From assembly GCF_030295995.1 (NCBI RefSeq), contig NZ_AP027365.1, positions 2,326,066-2,390,065 on the forward strand: 64,000 nucleotides of DNA. Reading direction: 5' to 3'. Below are positions 1-11,888 of this stretch, one piece after another (the first letter of the stretch is position 1; every line of letters starts with the position of its first letter). The notes under the pieces are model-generated. The model had not been told where the DNA came from and ran no database searches. It saw only the letters and a list, made by a program, of their open reading frames with translations. The translations under genes and the position numbers were made by a program. This DNA is from Thalassotalea hakodatensis. GTDB lineage: Bacteria > Pseudomonadota > Gammaproteobacteria > Enterobacterales > Alteromonadaceae.

Positions 1-1356
1 ATGCATTGGCTTAAATTTGAAATTAAACTCTTATTATCTAGCGTTGTCACAAGAATGACACTTTTGTTAGTGATCACATGTGCGTTATTCGCGATTAAAT
101 TCGGTGATAATGCATTACAACAGCAAAAACAAGCGCAGGCCCAAAGCCAGGCAAAATTTGAACAAACACTGACGCAATATCAAAAACAAACGTCACCCCC
201 AACTGCCGGTCATTTAGGTTATTACTTATTTGGAGCAACACAGTGGCAGTTATCACCTTGGTCAGCTTTATTTATAGGTCAAAGTCAAACCGCCTATGCT
301 GATATGCCGGTAAGAGCGTTAGCATTACAAGGACAGATTTATACGCAAGAAATGTTGAACCCAAACCAACAAAAAGCGGGTCGTTTAGATTTAGGTTTTG
401 TGTTCATATATTTAATGCCTTTATTACTGGGAGCGTTAGCGGTAACAACATTAAGTGATGAACGACAAGCAAACCGGTGGCGAATACTTAATTCCTTAGT
501 TCAAGCAGGTACAGGATTAATCTGGCGGCGATTAATACTTTGCGGTTTGTTGGTATTAGGGCTCAGTTATAGCTTACTCGTATTAGCCGTGATTTGGTTA
601 AACCTTAATATCAGTGAAATTTTCTGGTGGTTAATTTGCGCGCTAGCCTTGTATCTTTGTTTTTGGAGTTTAGTGGTTGCCCTGATCATATGTTTGGGGA
701 AAAACTCCGTATTTAATACCTTCTCATTTGTCGCTATTTGGTTAGCGATAACCATATTACTGCCAGCAAGTATACAATTGTATTTAAATCATCAGTATCA
801 AGACCACCCTGCACTTGCGGCAACACTAGAACAGCGAATGATAATGAATAATGGCTGGGATGCTCCGCCACAACAAGCATTTCAACAATTTATTAAACTG
901 TACCCACAATACCAGAACTTTGAACTTCCTGATGCAAGTGGTTCTTGGCCATGGTATTACGCACAACAACACCTTAGTGATGTGCAAGTAAATCATCAAT
1001 GGCAGCAATATCTGCAACAATCAGAAAGTAGATTCGAGACTTTAAAGGCCTTAAGTTGGTTGACGCCTAGTCTACAATTACAATTGAATGTCAATCACCT
1101 TGCTGGAAGCGACGGTGAAAGTTACTTACACTACCTTAAAAGTATTGATAACTATCATCAGGAAATTCGTGAGTATTTATATCAGCATTTATATACTGAA
1201 AATAAAATTAATCAGCACAGCTTACCCCAGTTTCCTCGTTTTAATAGCCAGCAAATACAGAGCGTGAACTGGTCAGGTTTACTCAAACTCGTCGTACTCA
1301 TTTTAGTGCTGTTAATATTCTTTGATTGGCGGCGTAAAAAATTACCTGAATATTAA
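1..1356 (+). CDS. ABC-2 type transporter permease, DUF3526-like
   Basis: A 451-residue integral membrane protein, probably the permease half of an ABC exporter. The N-terminus is one membrane helix (about residues 18-35), followed by a long Gln-rich extracytoplasmic segment. A helix cluster follows (about 135-265), then a second large soluble loop and a last helix (about 427-445) with a basic tail. This 'helix, big loop, helices, big loop, helix' plan is that of DUF3526/ABC-2 permeases. The ATG is the first base of the window and the N-terminus looks natural, so the gene is probably complete. Its partner ATPase should lie upstream, outside the window. The substrate cannot be told. Confidence 0.7.
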   Translation: MHWLKFEIKLLLSSVVTRMTLLLVITCALFAIKFGDNALQQQKQAQAQSQAKFEQTLTQYQKQTSPPTAGHLGYYLFGATQWQLSPWSALFIGQSQTAYADMPVRALALQGQIYTQEMLNPNQQKAGRLDLGFVFIYLMPLLLGALAVTTLSDERQANRWRILNSLVQAGTGLIWRRLILCGLLVLGLSYSLLVLAVIWLNLNISEIFWWLICALALYLCFWSLVVALIICLGKNSVFNTFSFVAIWLAITILLPASIQLYLNHQYQDHPALAATLEQRMIMNNGWDAPPQQAFQQFIKLYPQYQNFELPDASGSWPWYYAQQHLSDVQVNHQWQQYLQQSESRFETLKALSWLTPSLQLQLNVNHLAGSDGESYLHYLKSIDNYHQEIREYLYQHLYTENKINQHSLPQFPRFNSQQIQSVNWSGLLKLVVLILVLLIFFDWRRKKLPEY

Positions 1357-1374
1357 TCCTGAAAATTCATTAAT

Positions 1375-1406
1375 AAAGGGGCTAAATGTTAACATTTAGC
1401 CCCTTT
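1375..1406. terminator. Bidirectional rho-independent terminator
   Basis: A perfect 16-bp inverted repeat with AAAGGGGC arms and no separate loop. It is flanked by A and T runs on both sides and lies between the convergent ABC permease and pyrF genes. It should stop transcription from both directions. Confidence 0.85.
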
Positions 1407-1412
1407 AATTTT

Positions 1413-2120
1413 TCATTTATTAACTTCGCTAATTGACGCGTTAATTGCGTTTAATACTTCTGTTGGTTGCTCTGATTTCGTGATGGGTCGCCCAATAACG
1501 AGGTAATCAACACCATCTGCCACCGCTTGTTCAGGCGTCACGATACGTTGTTGATCATCACTTGCTGCACCTTTTGGACGAATTCCAGGAGTGACCAAAG
1601 CGAAATCTTGTCCAAGCTGCTCTTTTAATAATTTAGCTTCTTGAGCCGAACAAACGACTCCATCAAGCCCTGCTTTTTTTGCAAGCTGCGCTAAAAATTG
1701 CACTTGCTCAGCAGGCGTTTTATTAATACCAAGGGTTATTAAATCATCTTGGCTCATACTGGTGAGTACCGTAACACCAATAAGTAATGGCGCTTTGTCA
1801 CCATATGGTAGTAACGCTTCTTTTGCTTTCTGCATCATGGCAAGACCACCAGAAGTGTGTACATTAACCATCCATACACCCAACTCAGCCGCTGCAGTTA
1901 CTGCCTTTGCGACCGTATTAGGAATATCATGAAATTTAAGATCTAAGAATACATCAAAGCCTTTAACTACCAATGTTTTAACAAACTCAGGTCCAAAGTA
2001 AGTAAACATTTCTTTGCCTACTTTTAATCGACATGTCGTTGGGTCAATAGTATCAACAAACGCTAACGCATCAGACTGATTATTAAAATCTAATGCAACA
2101 ACAACTTTTGCATGGCTCAT
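1413..2120 (-). CDS. pyrF: Orotidine 5'-phosphate decarboxylase
   Basis: Converts OMP to UMP, the last step of de novo pyrimidine synthesis, in the cytosol. The 235-residue protein starts [12 protein letters not shown]. It carries the class signature [12 protein letters not shown] (Lys and Asp of the catalytic charge network) and the phosphate-binding end region TPGIR and VIGRPIT. The start is set at 2120 because AAGGA lies eight bases upstream; a longer frame to 2171 lacks family resemblance. It is the last gene of the gyrA-to-pyrF block and ends just before a strong terminator. Confidence 0.96.
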   Translation of the reverse strand: MSHAKVVVALDFNNQSDALAFVDTIDPTTCRLKVGKEMFTYFGPEFVKTLVVKGFDVFLDLKFHDIPNTVAKAVTAAAELGVWMVNVHTSGGLAMMQKAKEALLPYGDKAPLLIGVTVLTSMSQDDLITLGINKTPAEQVQFLAQLAKKAGLDGVVCSAQEAKLLKEQLGQDFALVTPGIRPKGAASDDQQRIVTPEQAVADGVDYLVIGRPITKSEQPTEVLNAINASISEVNK

Positions 2121-2289
2121 AGAATTATCCTTAAAATAAACTTGGAAGTATTTTACCGTACTTAGTACCAATAAATAAATAACGACTTATATTCTAAATA
2201 GAAAGGTACTAATTGAAGCGGAGAGACGCAGTTTGCTAATGCAAATGAGTATCGACAAAAGCGGTGCCTTTATATGACGAATATAAGCG

Positions 2290-3459
2290 TTATTCGCCTT
2301 CTAGGCCACGCACGGGTTTAAGCTGTTCCCAATCATGGCATGATGGGCATGACCAATAATGTGTACTACTATTAAATCCACATGTACGACAATTATAACG
2401 CTGTTTAACATTTAAATAGGCTGAAATAAGTTGTTTGATCATCTCTAACGATTCAGTGTCATTCTCAGCAGACTTGTCTTGCATTTGCATTTTAATAAAA
2501 TGCTTAAACCCTTTGATCGTTGGTCTACGTTTTAACGCTGTCAGCAAGAAATCTTGTGCTTTTTTATTACTATGTTTTTGTTCGATATATGAGAGATATT
2601 CAATTAACGCACTACTTGAACCCGTTTCATCATAGACTTTTTTAATAAAGCTATAAAAACTATCTAACTCTCCTAGCTCTTTAAAGCAATAGTACATTCT
2701 ATCAATAACATCAGGGAAAAACTCACTATCTTGACCGTAGATTGCCTTGTAACATTGGCAAGCTTCATAATACTGCTGATGTTTTTCATATATTTGTGCG
2801 AGTAACCAATTTGCACGACAAGAATTTTCATCATACTTTAGCGCTTCTTCTAACAGTTCTATTACATCAATAAATTGATCATTATCTAAGGCAACTGTAG
2901 CTAGCTCACAATAAAAATTTGCCAACACATGAAGTAGCTTTTTATCTTTTGACTTTACAATGACTTTCTTTAACGCAATGCCTTGCTGCCAATCATTGGT
3001 AGATTGGTAAATTTGCAACAGATAATTAAGTGATTTAAGACCAAACGCTTTGGTTTTTAATAGGCCATGAAACATTGACTCAGCGCGATCATATAAACCA
3101 GCACTTAAAAAATCTTTACCAAGCTCATATGCTGCTTGTTGTTTTGCCTGAGTGGGTAAATGCTTTTGACGTACTAAATGTTCATGCACTTTAAGCGCTC
3201 GATCTAATTCGCCCCGCTTGCGAAATAAGTTCGCCATGGCAAAGTGCGCTTCAACAGTATCATCTTCTAGTGTAAGGGTTTCTAATAAGTATTCTATTGC
3301 TTTATCTTGTTGGTTAGACAACAGATAATTTAAACCTGTGGAATACTTGATAGAAAGATCTTGTTTTGCTGTTTGCTGGCTTTGTTTGACGCTATTGCGC
3401 CCCATGAACCAGCCATAGCCCATTGCAACAGGTAATAAAAGGAATAAAAGTTCCAACAT
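2290..3459 (-). CDS. lapB: Lipopolysaccharide assembly protein B
   Basis: A 389-residue adaptor anchored in the inner membrane by one N-terminal helix (residues 1-18) and facing the cytoplasm. The body is a run of TPR-like helical repeats. The C-terminus is a rubredoxin-type zinc site, CRTCGF then CPSCHDW (about residues 356-379). In E. coli LapB brings LpxC to FtsH for degradation and so sets LPS synthesis. It lies 15 bp after lapA, as in enterics, and the pair is surely co-transcribed. Confidence 0.93.
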   Translation of the reverse strand: MLELLFLLLPVAMGYGWFMGRNSVKQSQQTAKQDLSIKYSTGLNYLLSNQQDKAIEYLLETLTLEDDTVEAHFAMANLFRKRGELDRALKVHEHLVRQKHLPTQAKQQAAYELGKDFLSAGLYDRAESMFHGLLKTKAFGLKSLNYLLQIYQSTNDWQQGIALKKVIVKSKDKKLLHVLANFYCELATVALDNDQFIDVIELLEEALKYDENSCRANWLLAQIYEKHQQYYEACQCYKAIYGQDSEFFPDVIDRMYYCFKELGELDSFYSFIKKVYDETGSSSALIEYLSYIEQKHSNKKAQDFLLTALKRRPTIKGFKHFIKMQMQDKSAENDTESLEMIKQLISAYLNVKQRYNCRTCGFNSSTHYWSCPSCHDWEQLKPVRGLEGE

Positions 3460-3474
3460 TATTGAATAATAGCC

Positions 3475-3717
3475 TTATTTTATTTGCTCAACGTGTTTGC
3501 GACGCTTTCTCATTGCCATGGTTAACTTCCATAGCACAGAAAATAAAATACCAATGAAAAAGCCGATAACGGTAAATAAACTAACCGCTGAAGCCACTGT
3601 CATTTCTTGTTTTGCAATTAAATAATTCAGGGTAATGTCTTGATTATTTTGACTGCCAAATACGAACGCGATGAGTAAAAGCAAGACAATAAAAATTACC
3701 GTAATGTATAAGCGCAC
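3475..3717 (-). CDS. lapA: Lipopolysaccharide assembly protein A
   Basis: An 80-residue inner-membrane protein with two helices (about residues 3-21 and 43-66) and a basic cytoplasmic tail rich in Arg/Lys. This is the DUF1049 family (YciS). It acts with LapB in control of LPS production and is encoded directly upstream of it. A terminator separates it from ihfB, so lapAB may have its own promoter in 3718-3750. Confidence 0.9.
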   Translation of the reverse strand: MRLYITVIFIVLLLLIAFVFGSQNNQDITLNYLIAKQEMTVASAVSLFTVIGFFIGILFSVLWKLTMAMRKRRKHVEQIK

Positions 3718-3753
3718 AGGCTATGGTCCTATTCAAGCTATTTAGTCTTATTA

Positions 3754-3785
3754 AAACAAAAACGGCATGCTAATGCATGCCGTTT
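3754..3785 (-). terminator. Terminator after ihfB
   Basis: An 11-bp perfect stem (AAACGGCATGC, loop of four, mirrored arm at 3775-3785). Read on the minus strand it is followed by a T-rich run. It lies 17 bp past the ihfB stop and isolates lapAB from ihfB. Confidence 0.8.
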
Positions 3786-3801
3786 CTTCAATTTTTTAAT
3801 G

Positions 3802-4089
3802 CTATGCTATTGAAGCATTTACGCGTTCGCGTAATTCTTTACCGGGTTTGAAATGCGGAACATATTTACCAGCCAAATCAACAGATTCACCAGTTTTTGG
3901 GTTCCTACCAACGCGTGGTGCTCGGTAATGCAACGAAAAACTACCAAAACCTCTAATTTCGATACGCTCGCCTTTTGACAAAGTTTGCGCCATCATCTCA
4001 AGAACTTCTTTAATAGCTTGTTCGACATCTTTTGCTGATAAGTGATTTAACTTATCAGCTAACTTTTCAATGAGTTCTGATTTGGTCAT
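3802..4089 (-). CDS. ihfB: Integration host factor subunit beta
   Basis: A 95-residue DNA-bending protein of the HU/IHF family and partner of IhfA. It has the family core [20 protein letters not shown] with the conserved RNPKTGE beta-arm tip (about residues 60-70), where the Pro inserts between base pairs. Length and sequence start ([10 protein letters not shown]) are standard, and AGGGTC lies just upstream. It follows rpsA, as in enterics, but a hairpin terminator lies between them. Confidence 0.96.
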   Translation of the reverse strand: MTKSELIEKLADKLNHLSAKDVEQAIKEVLEMMAQTLSKGERIEIRGFGSFSLHYRAPRVGRNPKTGESVDLAGKYVPHFKPGKELRERVNASIA

Positions 4090-4127
4090 TCGACCCTCCA
4101 GTGTCCATCCTACATCACGACAAAGGT

Positions 4128-4156
4128 AACAAAATGGAGAGAACGTTTCTCTCCAT
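4128..4156 (-). terminator. Terminator between rpsA and ihfB
   Basis: A 10-bp stem (ATGGAGAGAA, three-base loop, mirrored arm) followed on the minus strand by TTTTG. It lies 15 bp after the rpsA stop. It may be a full or partial terminator that lowers ihfB relative to rpsA. Confidence 0.75.
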
Positions 4157-4170
4157 ATTACCGGTTAAAA

Positions 4171-5832
4171 TTAGCTCTTAGCGTTTTTAAACGCTTCAGC
4201 CATTGCACTTAAACCTGTATCTTCTGGTTGGTTTAAGTTATCCATAGCTTCACGCTCGTCTGCTTGATCTTTCGCTTTGATTGATAAGCTAATAGTGCGG
4301 TTCTTACGATCTACACCCATGAACTTAGTTTCAACGTCATCACCAACAGATAATTCAGTAGTAGCATCTTCAATGCGGTCACGTGAAATATCAGAAACAC
4401 GTAAGTAACCTTCAACGCCTTCTGCTAATTCAACTTTAGCACCTTTTGCGTCAACTTCAACTACTTTACCTTTAACAATAGCACCTTTTTTGTTATCTGT
4501 CAGATACATATTGAAAGGATCGTCTTCAGTTTGCTTAACGCCTAATGAAATACGTTCGCGCTCTGGGTCAACTTGAAGTACAACAGCTGAGATTTCATCA
4601 CCTTTCTTATATTCACGAACAGCTTCATCACCGCCATTCCATGAAATATCAGATAAGTGAACAAGACCGTCAATACCACCGTCAAGACCGATGAAGATAC
4701 CGAAGTCAGTGATTGACTTGATCTTACCAGATACTTTATCGCCTTTGCTGAAGTTCTTAGCAAATTCTTCCCAAGGATTTGGAACACATTGTTTCAGACC
4801 AAGAGAAATACGACGACGTTCTTCGTCTATTTCTAATACCATTACTTCAACAGTATCACCTAAGTTAACAACTTTAGATGGGTGGATGTTTTTATTTGTC
4901 CAATCCATTTCAGAAACGTGAACTAAACCTTCAACGCCTTCTTGAATTTCAACGAAACAACCGTAGTCTGTTAAGTTTGTTACGCGTCCAGAAAGTTTAG
5001 AGCCTTCTGGGTAACGGTTAGCAATTGCTACCCATGGATCTTCGCCAAGTTGCTTCATACCTAATGAAACACGAGTGCGTTCACGATCAAACTTTAATAC
5101 TTTAACTTGGATCTCGTCACCAACATTTACAATTTCACTTGGGTGCTTAACACGCTTCCAAGCCATATCAGTGATGTGTAAAAGACCGTCAATGCCACCT
5201 AAGTCAACAAATGCACCGTAGTCTGTAAGGTTCTTAACGATACCTTTAACTTCAATACCTTCAGCAAGTGACTCAAGAAGAGCATCACGTTCAACACTGC
5301 TTTCTGATTCGATAACAGCACGACGAGATACAACAACGTTATTACGCTTTTGGTCAAGCTTAATAACTTTGAATTCTAAATCTTTACCTTCAAGGTGAGC
5401 AGTGTCGCGAACTGGGCGTACATCTACTAATGAACCCGGTAAGAAAGCACGAATGTTGCTAACTTCAACCGTGAAACCACCTTTAACTTTACCGTTGATA
5501 ACACCGATAACAGTTTCTTTTTCTTCATAAGCTTTTTCAAGAACTTGCCAAGCTTCGTGACGTTTTGCTTTTTCACGAGAAAGAATTGTCTCACCGAAAC
5601 CATCATCTGTTGCATCTAATGCAACATCAACTTCATCGCCAACATTAATTTCAACTTCACCCGTTGAGCTTTTAAATTGGTCAATTGAAATAACAGATTC
5701 AGATTTTAGGCCTGCATCAACTAAAACGTTGTCTTTGTTGATAGCTACTACGGTTCCTTTGATAATTGAACCTGGGCGTGTTTCGATTTCTTTTAAACTT
5801 TCTTCAAAAAGTTGTGCAAAATTTTCAGTCAT
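4171..5832 (-). CDS. rpsA: 30S ribosomal protein S1
   Basis: A 553-residue protein with six S1 RNA-binding domains; repeated [19 protein letters not shown] cores and DGLxHxSDxxW segments recur about every 87 residues. It helps the 30S subunit bind and unfold mRNA leaders. The start at 5832 ([13 protein letters not shown]) matches the family. An in-frame extension to 5883 has no family resemblance. It lies between cmk and ihfB, the standard order. Confidence 0.96.
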   Translation of the reverse strand: MTENFAQLFEESLKEIETRPGSIIKGTVVAINKDNVLVDAGLKSESVISIDQFKSSTGEVEINVGDEVDVALDATDDGFGETILSREKAKRHEAWQVLEKAYEEKETVIGVINGKVKGGFTVEVSNIRAFLPGSLVDVRPVRDTAHLEGKDLEFKVIKLDQKRNNVVVSRRAVIESESSVERDALLESLAEGIEVKGIVKNLTDYGAFVDLGGIDGLLHITDMAWKRVKHPSEIVNVGDEIQVKVLKFDRERTRVSLGMKQLGEDPWVAIANRYPEGSKLSGRVTNLTDYGCFVEIQEGVEGLVHVSEMDWTNKNIHPSKVVNLGDTVEVMVLEIDEERRRISLGLKQCVPNPWEEFAKNFSKGDKVSGKIKSITDFGIFIGLDGGIDGLVHLSDISWNGGDEAVREYKKGDEISAVVLQVDPERERISLGVKQTEDDPFNMYLTDNKKGAIVKGKVVEVDAKGAKVELAEGVEGYLRVSDISRDRIEDATTELSVGDDVETKFMGVDRKNRTISLSIKAKDQADEREAMDNLNQPEDTGLSAMAEAFKNAKS

Positions 5833-5943
5833 AATAGTTATATGAGCTCTATATAATTTATCCAATCCACATTCATGTGTCATGGGGTTATTAAAAACGC
5901 CTTAAGCATCCATACTTTTAGGCAGCTTCATCAAAGCTTTTTA

Positions 5944-6639
5944 TTAAAGCTCTGATGATTGTGTTAATTTTTCATTCGTAAATGAAAGTATTTTATCGAC
6001 GGCCTGATCTATAGAAAGTTCAGTAGAATCAATAACAAAAGCCCCTTTAGCAGGCACGAGTGGCGCAACCGAACGATTCTGATCTCGCTCATCACGCTGA
6101 CGTATGTCATCCAAAAGGCGCCCGATTTTAACATCATAACCTTTGTCTTTCAACTGATTATATCTACGGTGCGCGCGTTCTTCTGCACTTGCCGTTAAAA
6201 ACACTTTAACAGGCGCATCAATAAAAACAACGGTGCCCATGTCTCGGCCATCAGCAACTAAACCAGGAGAGACACGAAATGCTCGTTGTCGCCGTAATAA
6301 CGCTTCTCTAACACGTGGAAATGCTGCAACTTTTGAGGCAATAGCACCAATTTCTTCCGTACGAATAGTGTCAGTAACATCTTCGCCTTCTAAGATAACT
6401 TTGCTTTGCTCTTCACTGCTAATGTCAAATTGCACATCTAAGTGTGCTGCAATAGGAATAAGTGCCTCTTCATCACTGATATCAAGATGATGATATTGCG
6501 TTGCAACAGCTAGAACACGATAAATTGCACCACTGTCAAGTAAATGCCAACCTAACTGTTCAGCAACTAAGCGTGCTGCAGTTCCTTTACCAGCACCACT
6601 AGGGCCATCAATTGTGATCACTGGGATGCTTTCCTGCAT
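5944..6639 (-). CDS. cmk: Cytidylate kinase
   Basis: Phosphorylates CMP and dCMP in nucleotide salvage and dNTP supply. The 231-residue protein has the P-loop GPSGAGKG (residues 12-19), the CMP-binding DSGAIYR, and [10 protein letters not shown] followed by the lid Arg-rich segment [11 protein letters not shown]. It sits between aroA and rpsA. A hairpin overlapping its stop codon (about 5933-5961 on this strand) may lower read-through into rpsA. Confidence 0.95.
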   Translation of the reverse strand: MQESIPVITIDGPSGAGKGTAARLVAEQLGWHLLDSGAIYRVLAVATQYHHLDISDEEALIPIAAHLDVQFDISSEEQSKVILEGEDVTDTIRTEEIGAIASKVAAFPRVREALLRRQRAFRVSPGLVADGRDMGTVVFIDAPVKVFLTASAEERAHRRYNQLKDKGYDVKIGRLLDDIRQRDERDQNRSVAPLVPAKGAFVIDSTELSIDQAVDKILSFTNEKLTQSSEL

Positions 6640-6724
6640 ACATTTTTCTCCTAATGTCGAAAATCGGCAGAAGTATACGAGATTTAGCGCGTAAAATCGC
6701 GTAAAAATTGCGAAATTTTACAGA

Positions 6725-8005
6725 TTAACAAGACACATCAGCTAATTTTGTAAAATAATCAGGAAACGTTTTCGCTGTACATTTAGGATCATTTATCGTG
6801 ATAGGCGTCTGACTTAATGCCACTAATGAAAAACACATTGCAACACGGTGGTCGTTATAAGTGTCTATGTCAGCATGGTTTAATGTTTTAGGTGGCGTGA
6901 TTGAAATATAATCCTCCCCTTCAACAACTTCAGCACCAACTTTTCTAAGTTCAGTGGCCATCGCGGTTAAGCGATCAGTTTCTTTAACACGCCAATTATA
7001 GATATTACGGATGGTAGTAGTGCCTTTGGCAAAAAGCGCAGTCGTTGCTATTGTCATCGCTGCATCAGGAATATGATTCATGTCCATATCAACGGCTGTT
7101 AGTGGTTGTCCTTTAACCGTGATTGATTCATCTTGCCAGGTAACTTCTGCGCCCATTTTTTCTAACACATCGGCAAAGTGTTTATCACCTTGCACACTTA
7201 ACGTACCTACTCCGTGTACGGTAATTTCTCCACCTTTAATAGCGCCTGCAGCTAAAAAATACGAGGCTGATGAAGCGTCACCTTCTACCATATATTTTTC
7301 AACGGCTTGATATGATTGATTACCAGTAACCTGAAAAGATTGATAATCATTGTTTTGTACCGTAACACCAAATCGTTTCATAATATCTAACGTGATATCA
7401 ATGTAAGGCTTTGATACAAGTTCACCGTCAATATTAATATGGGTATCGCTAGCTAATAATGGTGTGATCATTAAAATAGCGGTTAAAAACTGGCTTGAAA
7501 TCGAACCGTCAATGGTCACAGAGTTACCTGATAACGCCTTACCACGAATATTAACCGGTGGATAATCTTTAGTCTCAAGGTATTCGATATCAGCATTTAG
7601 TTGCGTTAATGCATCAACTAAATGCCCTATTGGACGCTCTTTCATGCGGGGTTCACCGGTAAGCACAAATTCGCCTTCACTCGCTGCAAGTGCAGCACAT
7701 AAAGGGCGCATTGCCGTACCTGCATTTCCGAGGTATAACTCAAGCTTATCTTGAGCCTTAAAGAAACCTCCGTTACCGATCACTGTACATTCTGTACCAC
7801 AATCACTTAAGGTAAATTCTACGCCTAATGTGGTTAACGCATTTAACATATGCTTAATATCATCACTCACTAATAAGTTTGTGATTTTGGTTGTACCATT
7901 AGCTAATGCAGCAATTAACAAAGCGCGATTAGACAAGCTTTTTGATCCCGGTAAGAATACTTCGCCATTAATTTTACCGATGGGCTGTACTGTTAATTGC
8001 TCCAC
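6725..8005 (-). CDS. aroA: 3-phosphoshikimate 1-carboxyvinyltransferase (EPSP synthase)
   Basis: Joins shikimate 3-phosphate and phosphoenolpyruvate in the shikimate pathway for aromatic amino acids. The 426-residue protein has [12 protein letters not shown] (about residues 19-30), [11 protein letters not shown] (about 92-102) and the late [12 protein letters not shown] and ETDRL motifs. The GNAGTAMRP spelling is class I. It starts one base after the serC stop, so the two are translationally linked. Confidence 0.96.
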   Translation of the reverse strand: MEQLTVQPIGKINGEVFLPGSKSLSNRALLIAALANGTTKITNLLVSDDIKHMLNALTTLGVEFTLSDCGTECTVIGNGGFFKAQDKLELYLGNAGTAMRPLCAALAASEGEFVLTGEPRMKERPIGHLVDALTQLNADIEYLETKDYPPVNIRGKALSGNSVTIDGSISSQFLTAILMITPLLASDTHINIDGELVSKPYIDITLDIMKRFGVTVQNNDYQSFQVTGNQSYQAVEKYMVEGDASSASYFLAAGAIKGGEITVHGVGTLSVQGDKHFADVLEKMGAEVTWQDESITVKGQPLTAVDMDMNHIPDAAMTIATTALFAKGTTTIRNIYNWRVKETDRLTAMATELRKVGAEVVEGEDYISITPPKTLNHADIDTYNDHRVAMCFSLVALSQTPITINDPKCTAKTFPDYFTKLADVSC

Positions 8006-9091
8006 TTAACTATTCCTCTGTTCAAACGTTTTCATAAAATCTACTAATTTTTCTACACCTTCTAACGGCATAGCATTGTATATACTTGCACGCATGCCAC
8101 CCACCATACGGTGACCTTTTAGTGCTACTAATCCATTTTCTTTCGCTGCTGATAAAAACGCATCATTTAATGACTCGTCTTTAAGCCAAAAAGGTATGTT
8201 CATTCTACTTCTGAACATTTCATCAATATGGTTTTGGTAAAAGCTACTACTATCAACATAGTCATAAAGCAATTTAGCTTTACGTTTATTAACGTTTTCA
8301 ATCGCACTTACACCACCAATACCTTTTAACCATTCAAATACTAACCCTGCCAAATACCAAGCATAAGTTGGCGGGGTATTATACATAGAGTCGTTTTCAG
8401 CTGAAGTTGTGTAATTCATAATACAAGGCGTATCTTTACGAGCATTGCCTAGCAAGTCTTCTCGAATAATAACAATGGTTAAGCCTGACGGTCCGATATT
8501 TTTCTGTGCGCCTGCGTAAATCAAGCCAAACTTATTAACATCTATATCATGTGACAAGATGGTCGAAGACATATCTGCGACAATTGGAATATTTCCAAAT
8601 TTTGGGATATCAAATAGTTCTAAACCATCTACTGTTTCATTGGGGCAATAGTGAACATAAGCAGCATCAGGTGAAATTTTCCACTGGTCAAAAGGTTTAA
8701 TGGTTTTAATGCCGTCATGCTCTTCAACAACAGATTGTTGACGTATTTCACCAAAGTTTTCCGCTTCTTTCGCTGCCGCTTTCGACCACGATCCAGAAAC
8801 AATATACTCTGCATGACCACCAACGGGTAAAAGGTTCATCGGGATGGCTGAAAATTGCCCACGACCGCCGCCATGACAGAAAAGCACGCGATAATTTACC
8901 GGAATATTCATTAATTGTCGCAAGTCAGCCTCTGCTTTCGTTGCTAACGCCATAAATTCTTTACTACGATGGCTTAATTCCATGACAGAACACCCTGTAT
9001 TCTGCCAATTAATAAATTCTTGTTGTGCCTTGCTCATTACCGCTGTGGGTAACATTGCGGGTCCTGCACAAAAGTTGTAAACCGCTGACAT
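8006..9091 (-). CDS. serC: Phosphoserine aminotransferase
   Basis: PLP enzyme of serine (and in many bacteria pyridoxal) synthesis, making 3-phosphoserine from 3-phosphohydroxypyruvate. The 361-residue protein starts MSAVYNFCAGPAMLP, the usual SerC start, so the start is set at 9091 rather than at the longer frame to 9157. The PLP lysine lies in YAGAQKNIGPSG. It is placed between gyrA and aroA; serC-aroA is a classic operon pair. Confidence 0.95.
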   Translation of the reverse strand: MSAVYNFCAGPAMLPTAVMSKAQQEFINWQNTGCSVMELSHRSKEFMALATKAEADLRQLMNIPVNYRVLFCHGGGRGQFSAIPMNLLPVGGHAEYIVSGSWSKAAAKEAENFGEIRQQSVVEEHDGIKTIKPFDQWKISPDAAYVHYCPNETVDGLELFDIPKFGNIPIVADMSSTILSHDIDVNKFGLIYAGAQKNIGPSGLTIVIIREDLLGNARKDTPCIMNYTTSAENDSMYNTPPTYAWYLAGLVFEWLKGIGGVSAIENVNKRKAKLLYDYVDSSSFYQNHIDEMFRSRMNIPFWLKDESLNDAFLSAAKENGLVALKGHRMVGGMRASIYNAMPLEGVEKLVDFMKTFEQRNS

Positions 9092-9173
9092 GCTTTGTAA
9101 TACCTTTTGTAAAATTTTATCAAAAAAATAGGCGGTTAAATAACCGCCTATTTCCAATCCGTTTTAGCGGTGA

Positions 9174-11888
9174 TTATTCATCATCGCCTTGGTCGAGACC
9201 TTCTGGCTTTTGTTCTGTTTCTGAAGAAACTTCACTTTCAGATGTAGCACCCTCAACTTCTGCACCTTTTTCAGTAGCTTCTGCAAGTAATTCTACATCT
9301 TCTACTTCATCAATGCGTTGTAATGCCACCACTTGTTCTTCATCACCTGTTCTGATAATACGAACACCTTGGGTGTTACGACCGATAATGCTTACTTCAT
9401 TAACGCGCGTTCTTACTAGCGTACCATTATTGGTAATAAGCATGGTTTCGTCGTTATCTTCAACTTGTATCGCACCAACAACCTTGCCGTTTCTGTCACT
9501 TACTTTAATTGACACTACACCTTTAGTTGCACGACTTTTTGCAGGGTATTCATCAAGTTCAGTTCGTTTACCATAACCATTTTCAGTAATGGTTAATACT
9601 GCACCATCGTTCTTCGGCACAATTAAAGAAACAACTCGCTGCTCACCTTCAAGTTTGATACCACGAACACCTGTTGCCGTTCTACCCATGGCACGAAGTG
9701 CTTGTACTGGTTCACCTGTTTCAGGGTCTTTTTTCACTTCACCTGTTTCACTATCGCGAGCAAGTTCATTGAAACGTACCACTTTACCCTCATCAGAAAA
9801 CAACATAATGTCATTTGTGCCATCTGTAATATCAACACCAATTAACGTGTCATCATCACGTAAGTTCAGGGCAATAATACCGTTAGCGCGTTGATTCGAG
9901 TATGCCGTTAATGGCGTTTTCTTAACCGTACCAGACGCCGTAGCCATGACGATATATTTACCTTCTTCGTACTCGCGTACAGGTAAAATAGCAGTGATAC
10001 GTTCATCATTTTCAAGCGGTAATAAATTCACTATCGGTCGACCACGCGCTGTTCGACTTGCAAGCGGTAGTTGATACACTTTTAACCAATACAATTTACC
10101 ACGGTTAGAGAAACACAAAATCGTGTCATGAGTGTTGGCCACCAACAAGCGCTCGATGAAGTCTTCTTCTTTCATGCGTGTAGCAGATTTACCTTTACCA
10201 CCACGACGCTGTGCTTGATAGTCAGTCAACGCTTGATATTTAACATATCCTTCGCTTGATAACGTGACTACAACATCTTCTTCGTTAATTAAGTCTTCTA
10301 ACGATAAATCATGAGAAGCATCAGTAATCTCGGTACGACGCTCATCACCGAAATCATTACGAATCACTTCAAGCTCTTCTTTTATGACTTCCATCAAACG
10401 CGATGGGTTTTCTAAAATGTGCAACAATTCTGCAATGATGTCTAATAACTCTTTGTACTCACTTAGAATTTTCTCATGTTCTAAACCAGTAAGTTTATGC
10501 AAGCGAAGATCGAGTATTGCTTGTGCTTGTTGTTCAGTCAGGAAGTATTGATTGTCTCGGATGCCAAAGTGGTCTTCTAACCACTCTGGGCGCGCAGCAT
10601 CATTTCCAGCGCGAGCGAGTAACTCACCAACGTTGCCAAGTGTCCAACCTTGCGCCATTAACTTTTCTTCCGCTTCTTTTCTTGAAGGAGAAGTTTTAAT
10701 AAGTTCAATGATTTCATCAATGTTAGCTAAGGCAATCGATAAGCCTTCTAAAATATGTGCACGTTCACGCGCTTTTCTTAGTTCGAAAATAGTGCGACGT
10801 GTAACTACCTCTCTGCGGTGAAGAATAAACGCTTCGAGCATTTCTTTAATGTTAAATAATTTTGGCTGACCTTCGATTAAGGCAACCATATTAAAACCAA
10901 AAGACACCTGCATTTGCGTAAGCTTATACAGGTTATTTAACACAACCTCGCCTACTTCGCCGCGTTTCACTTCAACCACCATACGCATACCGTCTTTATC
11001 AGACTCATCACGTAGGGCTGAAATACCTTCTAAGCGCTTTTCTTTTACTAGCTCAGCCATTTTTTCAATTAAGCGAGCTTTATTAACTTGGTAGGGTAAC
11101 TCATGAACAACGATTGTTTCTTTACCTGACTTTTCGTCAACTTCAATCTCAGCGCGCGCACGAATTTTTATTTTACCTCGGCCAGTTTTGTAAGCTTCAA
11201 CAATACCAGCGCGGCCACTAATAATACCTGCGGTTGGAAAATCTGGACCAGGAATATGTTCAATAAGTTCATCAATGGTGATGTCATCATTTTCTATTAA
11301 CGCCAAACAACCATCGATAACTTCCGTTAAATTATGTGGCGGAATATTTGTTGCCATACCTACCGCAATACCTGAAGTACCATTCACTAATAAATTAGGA
11401 ATACGCGTCGGCATAACCGCGGGAATAATCTCCGTACCGTCATAGTTAGGTACAAAGTCAACGGTTTCTTTGTCTAAGTCAGCAAGGATTGAATGCGAAA
11501 TTTTTGCCATACGGATTTCCGTATAACGCATCGCCGCTGCTGAGTCACCATCGACAGAACCAAAGTTACCTTGACCATCTACCAACATATAACGCAGCGA
11601 GAAAGGCTGGGCCATACGTACAATCGTGTCATAAACAGCAGTGTCACCATGTGGGTGATACTTACCGATTACATCACCAACCACACGTGCTGATTTTTTG
11701 TAAGGCTTGTTGTAGTCATTACCCAATACATTCATCGCATAAAGTACGCGTCGATGCACGGGTTTTAAACCATCTCTAACATCAGGAAGTGCGCGCCCTA
11801 CTATTACGCTCATCGCGTAATCTAAGTAGGAACTCTTAAGCTCATCCTCGATATTGACTGGAAGTATTTCTTTTGCCAGATCGGTCAT
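9174..11888 (-). CDS. gyrA: DNA gyrase subunit A
   Basis: A 904-residue type II topoisomerase subunit that cuts and rejoins DNA as GyrA2B2. The active Tyr lies in [11 protein letters not shown] (near residue 122). The quinolone-resistance region reads [10 protein letters not shown] with Ser replaced by [10 protein letters not shown]-style residues only in this stretch: the usual Ser83 context here is HGDTAVYD. The C-terminal domain has the GyrA box [12 protein letters not shown] and six beta-pinwheel blades, ending in the acidic tail typical of gammaproteobacteria. It is the first gene of the minus-strand block. Confidence 0.97.
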   Translation of the reverse strand: MTDLAKEILPVNIEDELKSSYLDYAMSVIVGRALPDVRDGLKPVHRRVLYAMNVLGNDYNKPYKKSARVVGDVIGKYHPHGDTAVYDTIVRMAQPFSLRYMLVDGQGNFGSVDGDSAAAMRYTEIRMAKISHSILADLDKETVDFVPNYDGTEIIPAVMPTRIPNLLVNGTSGIAVGMATNIPPHNLTEVIDGCLALIENDDITIDELIEHIPGPDFPTAGIISGRAGIVEAYKTGRGKIKIRARAEIEVDEKSGKETIVVHELPYQVNKARLIEKMAELVKEKRLEGISALRDESDKDGMRMVVEVKRGEVGEVVLNNLYKLTQMQVSFGFNMVALIEGQPKLFNIKEMLEAFILHRREVVTRRTIFELRKARERAHILEGLSIALANIDEIIELIKTSPSRKEAEEKLMAQGWTLGNVGELLARAGNDAARPEWLEDHFGIRDNQYFLTEQQAQAILDLRLHKLTGLEHEKILSEYKELLDIIAELLHILENPSRLMEVIKEELEVIRNDFGDERRTEITDASHDLSLEDLINEEDVVVTLSSEGYVKYQALTDYQAQRRGGKGKSATRMKEEDFIERLLVANTHDTILCFSNRGKLYWLKVYQLPLASRTARGRPIVNLLPLENDERITAILPVREYEEGKYIVMATASGTVKKTPLTAYSNQRANGIIALNLRDDDTLIGVDITDGTNDIMLFSDEGKVVRFNELARDSETGEVKKDPETGEPVQALRAMGRTATGVRGIKLEGEQRVVSLIVPKNDGAVLTITENGYGKRTELDEYPAKSRATKGVVSIKVSDRNGKVVGAIQVEDNDETMLITNNGTLVRTRVNEVSIIGRNTQGVRIIRTGDEEQVVALQRIDEVEDVELLAEATEKGAEVEGATSESEVSSETEQKPEGLDQGDDE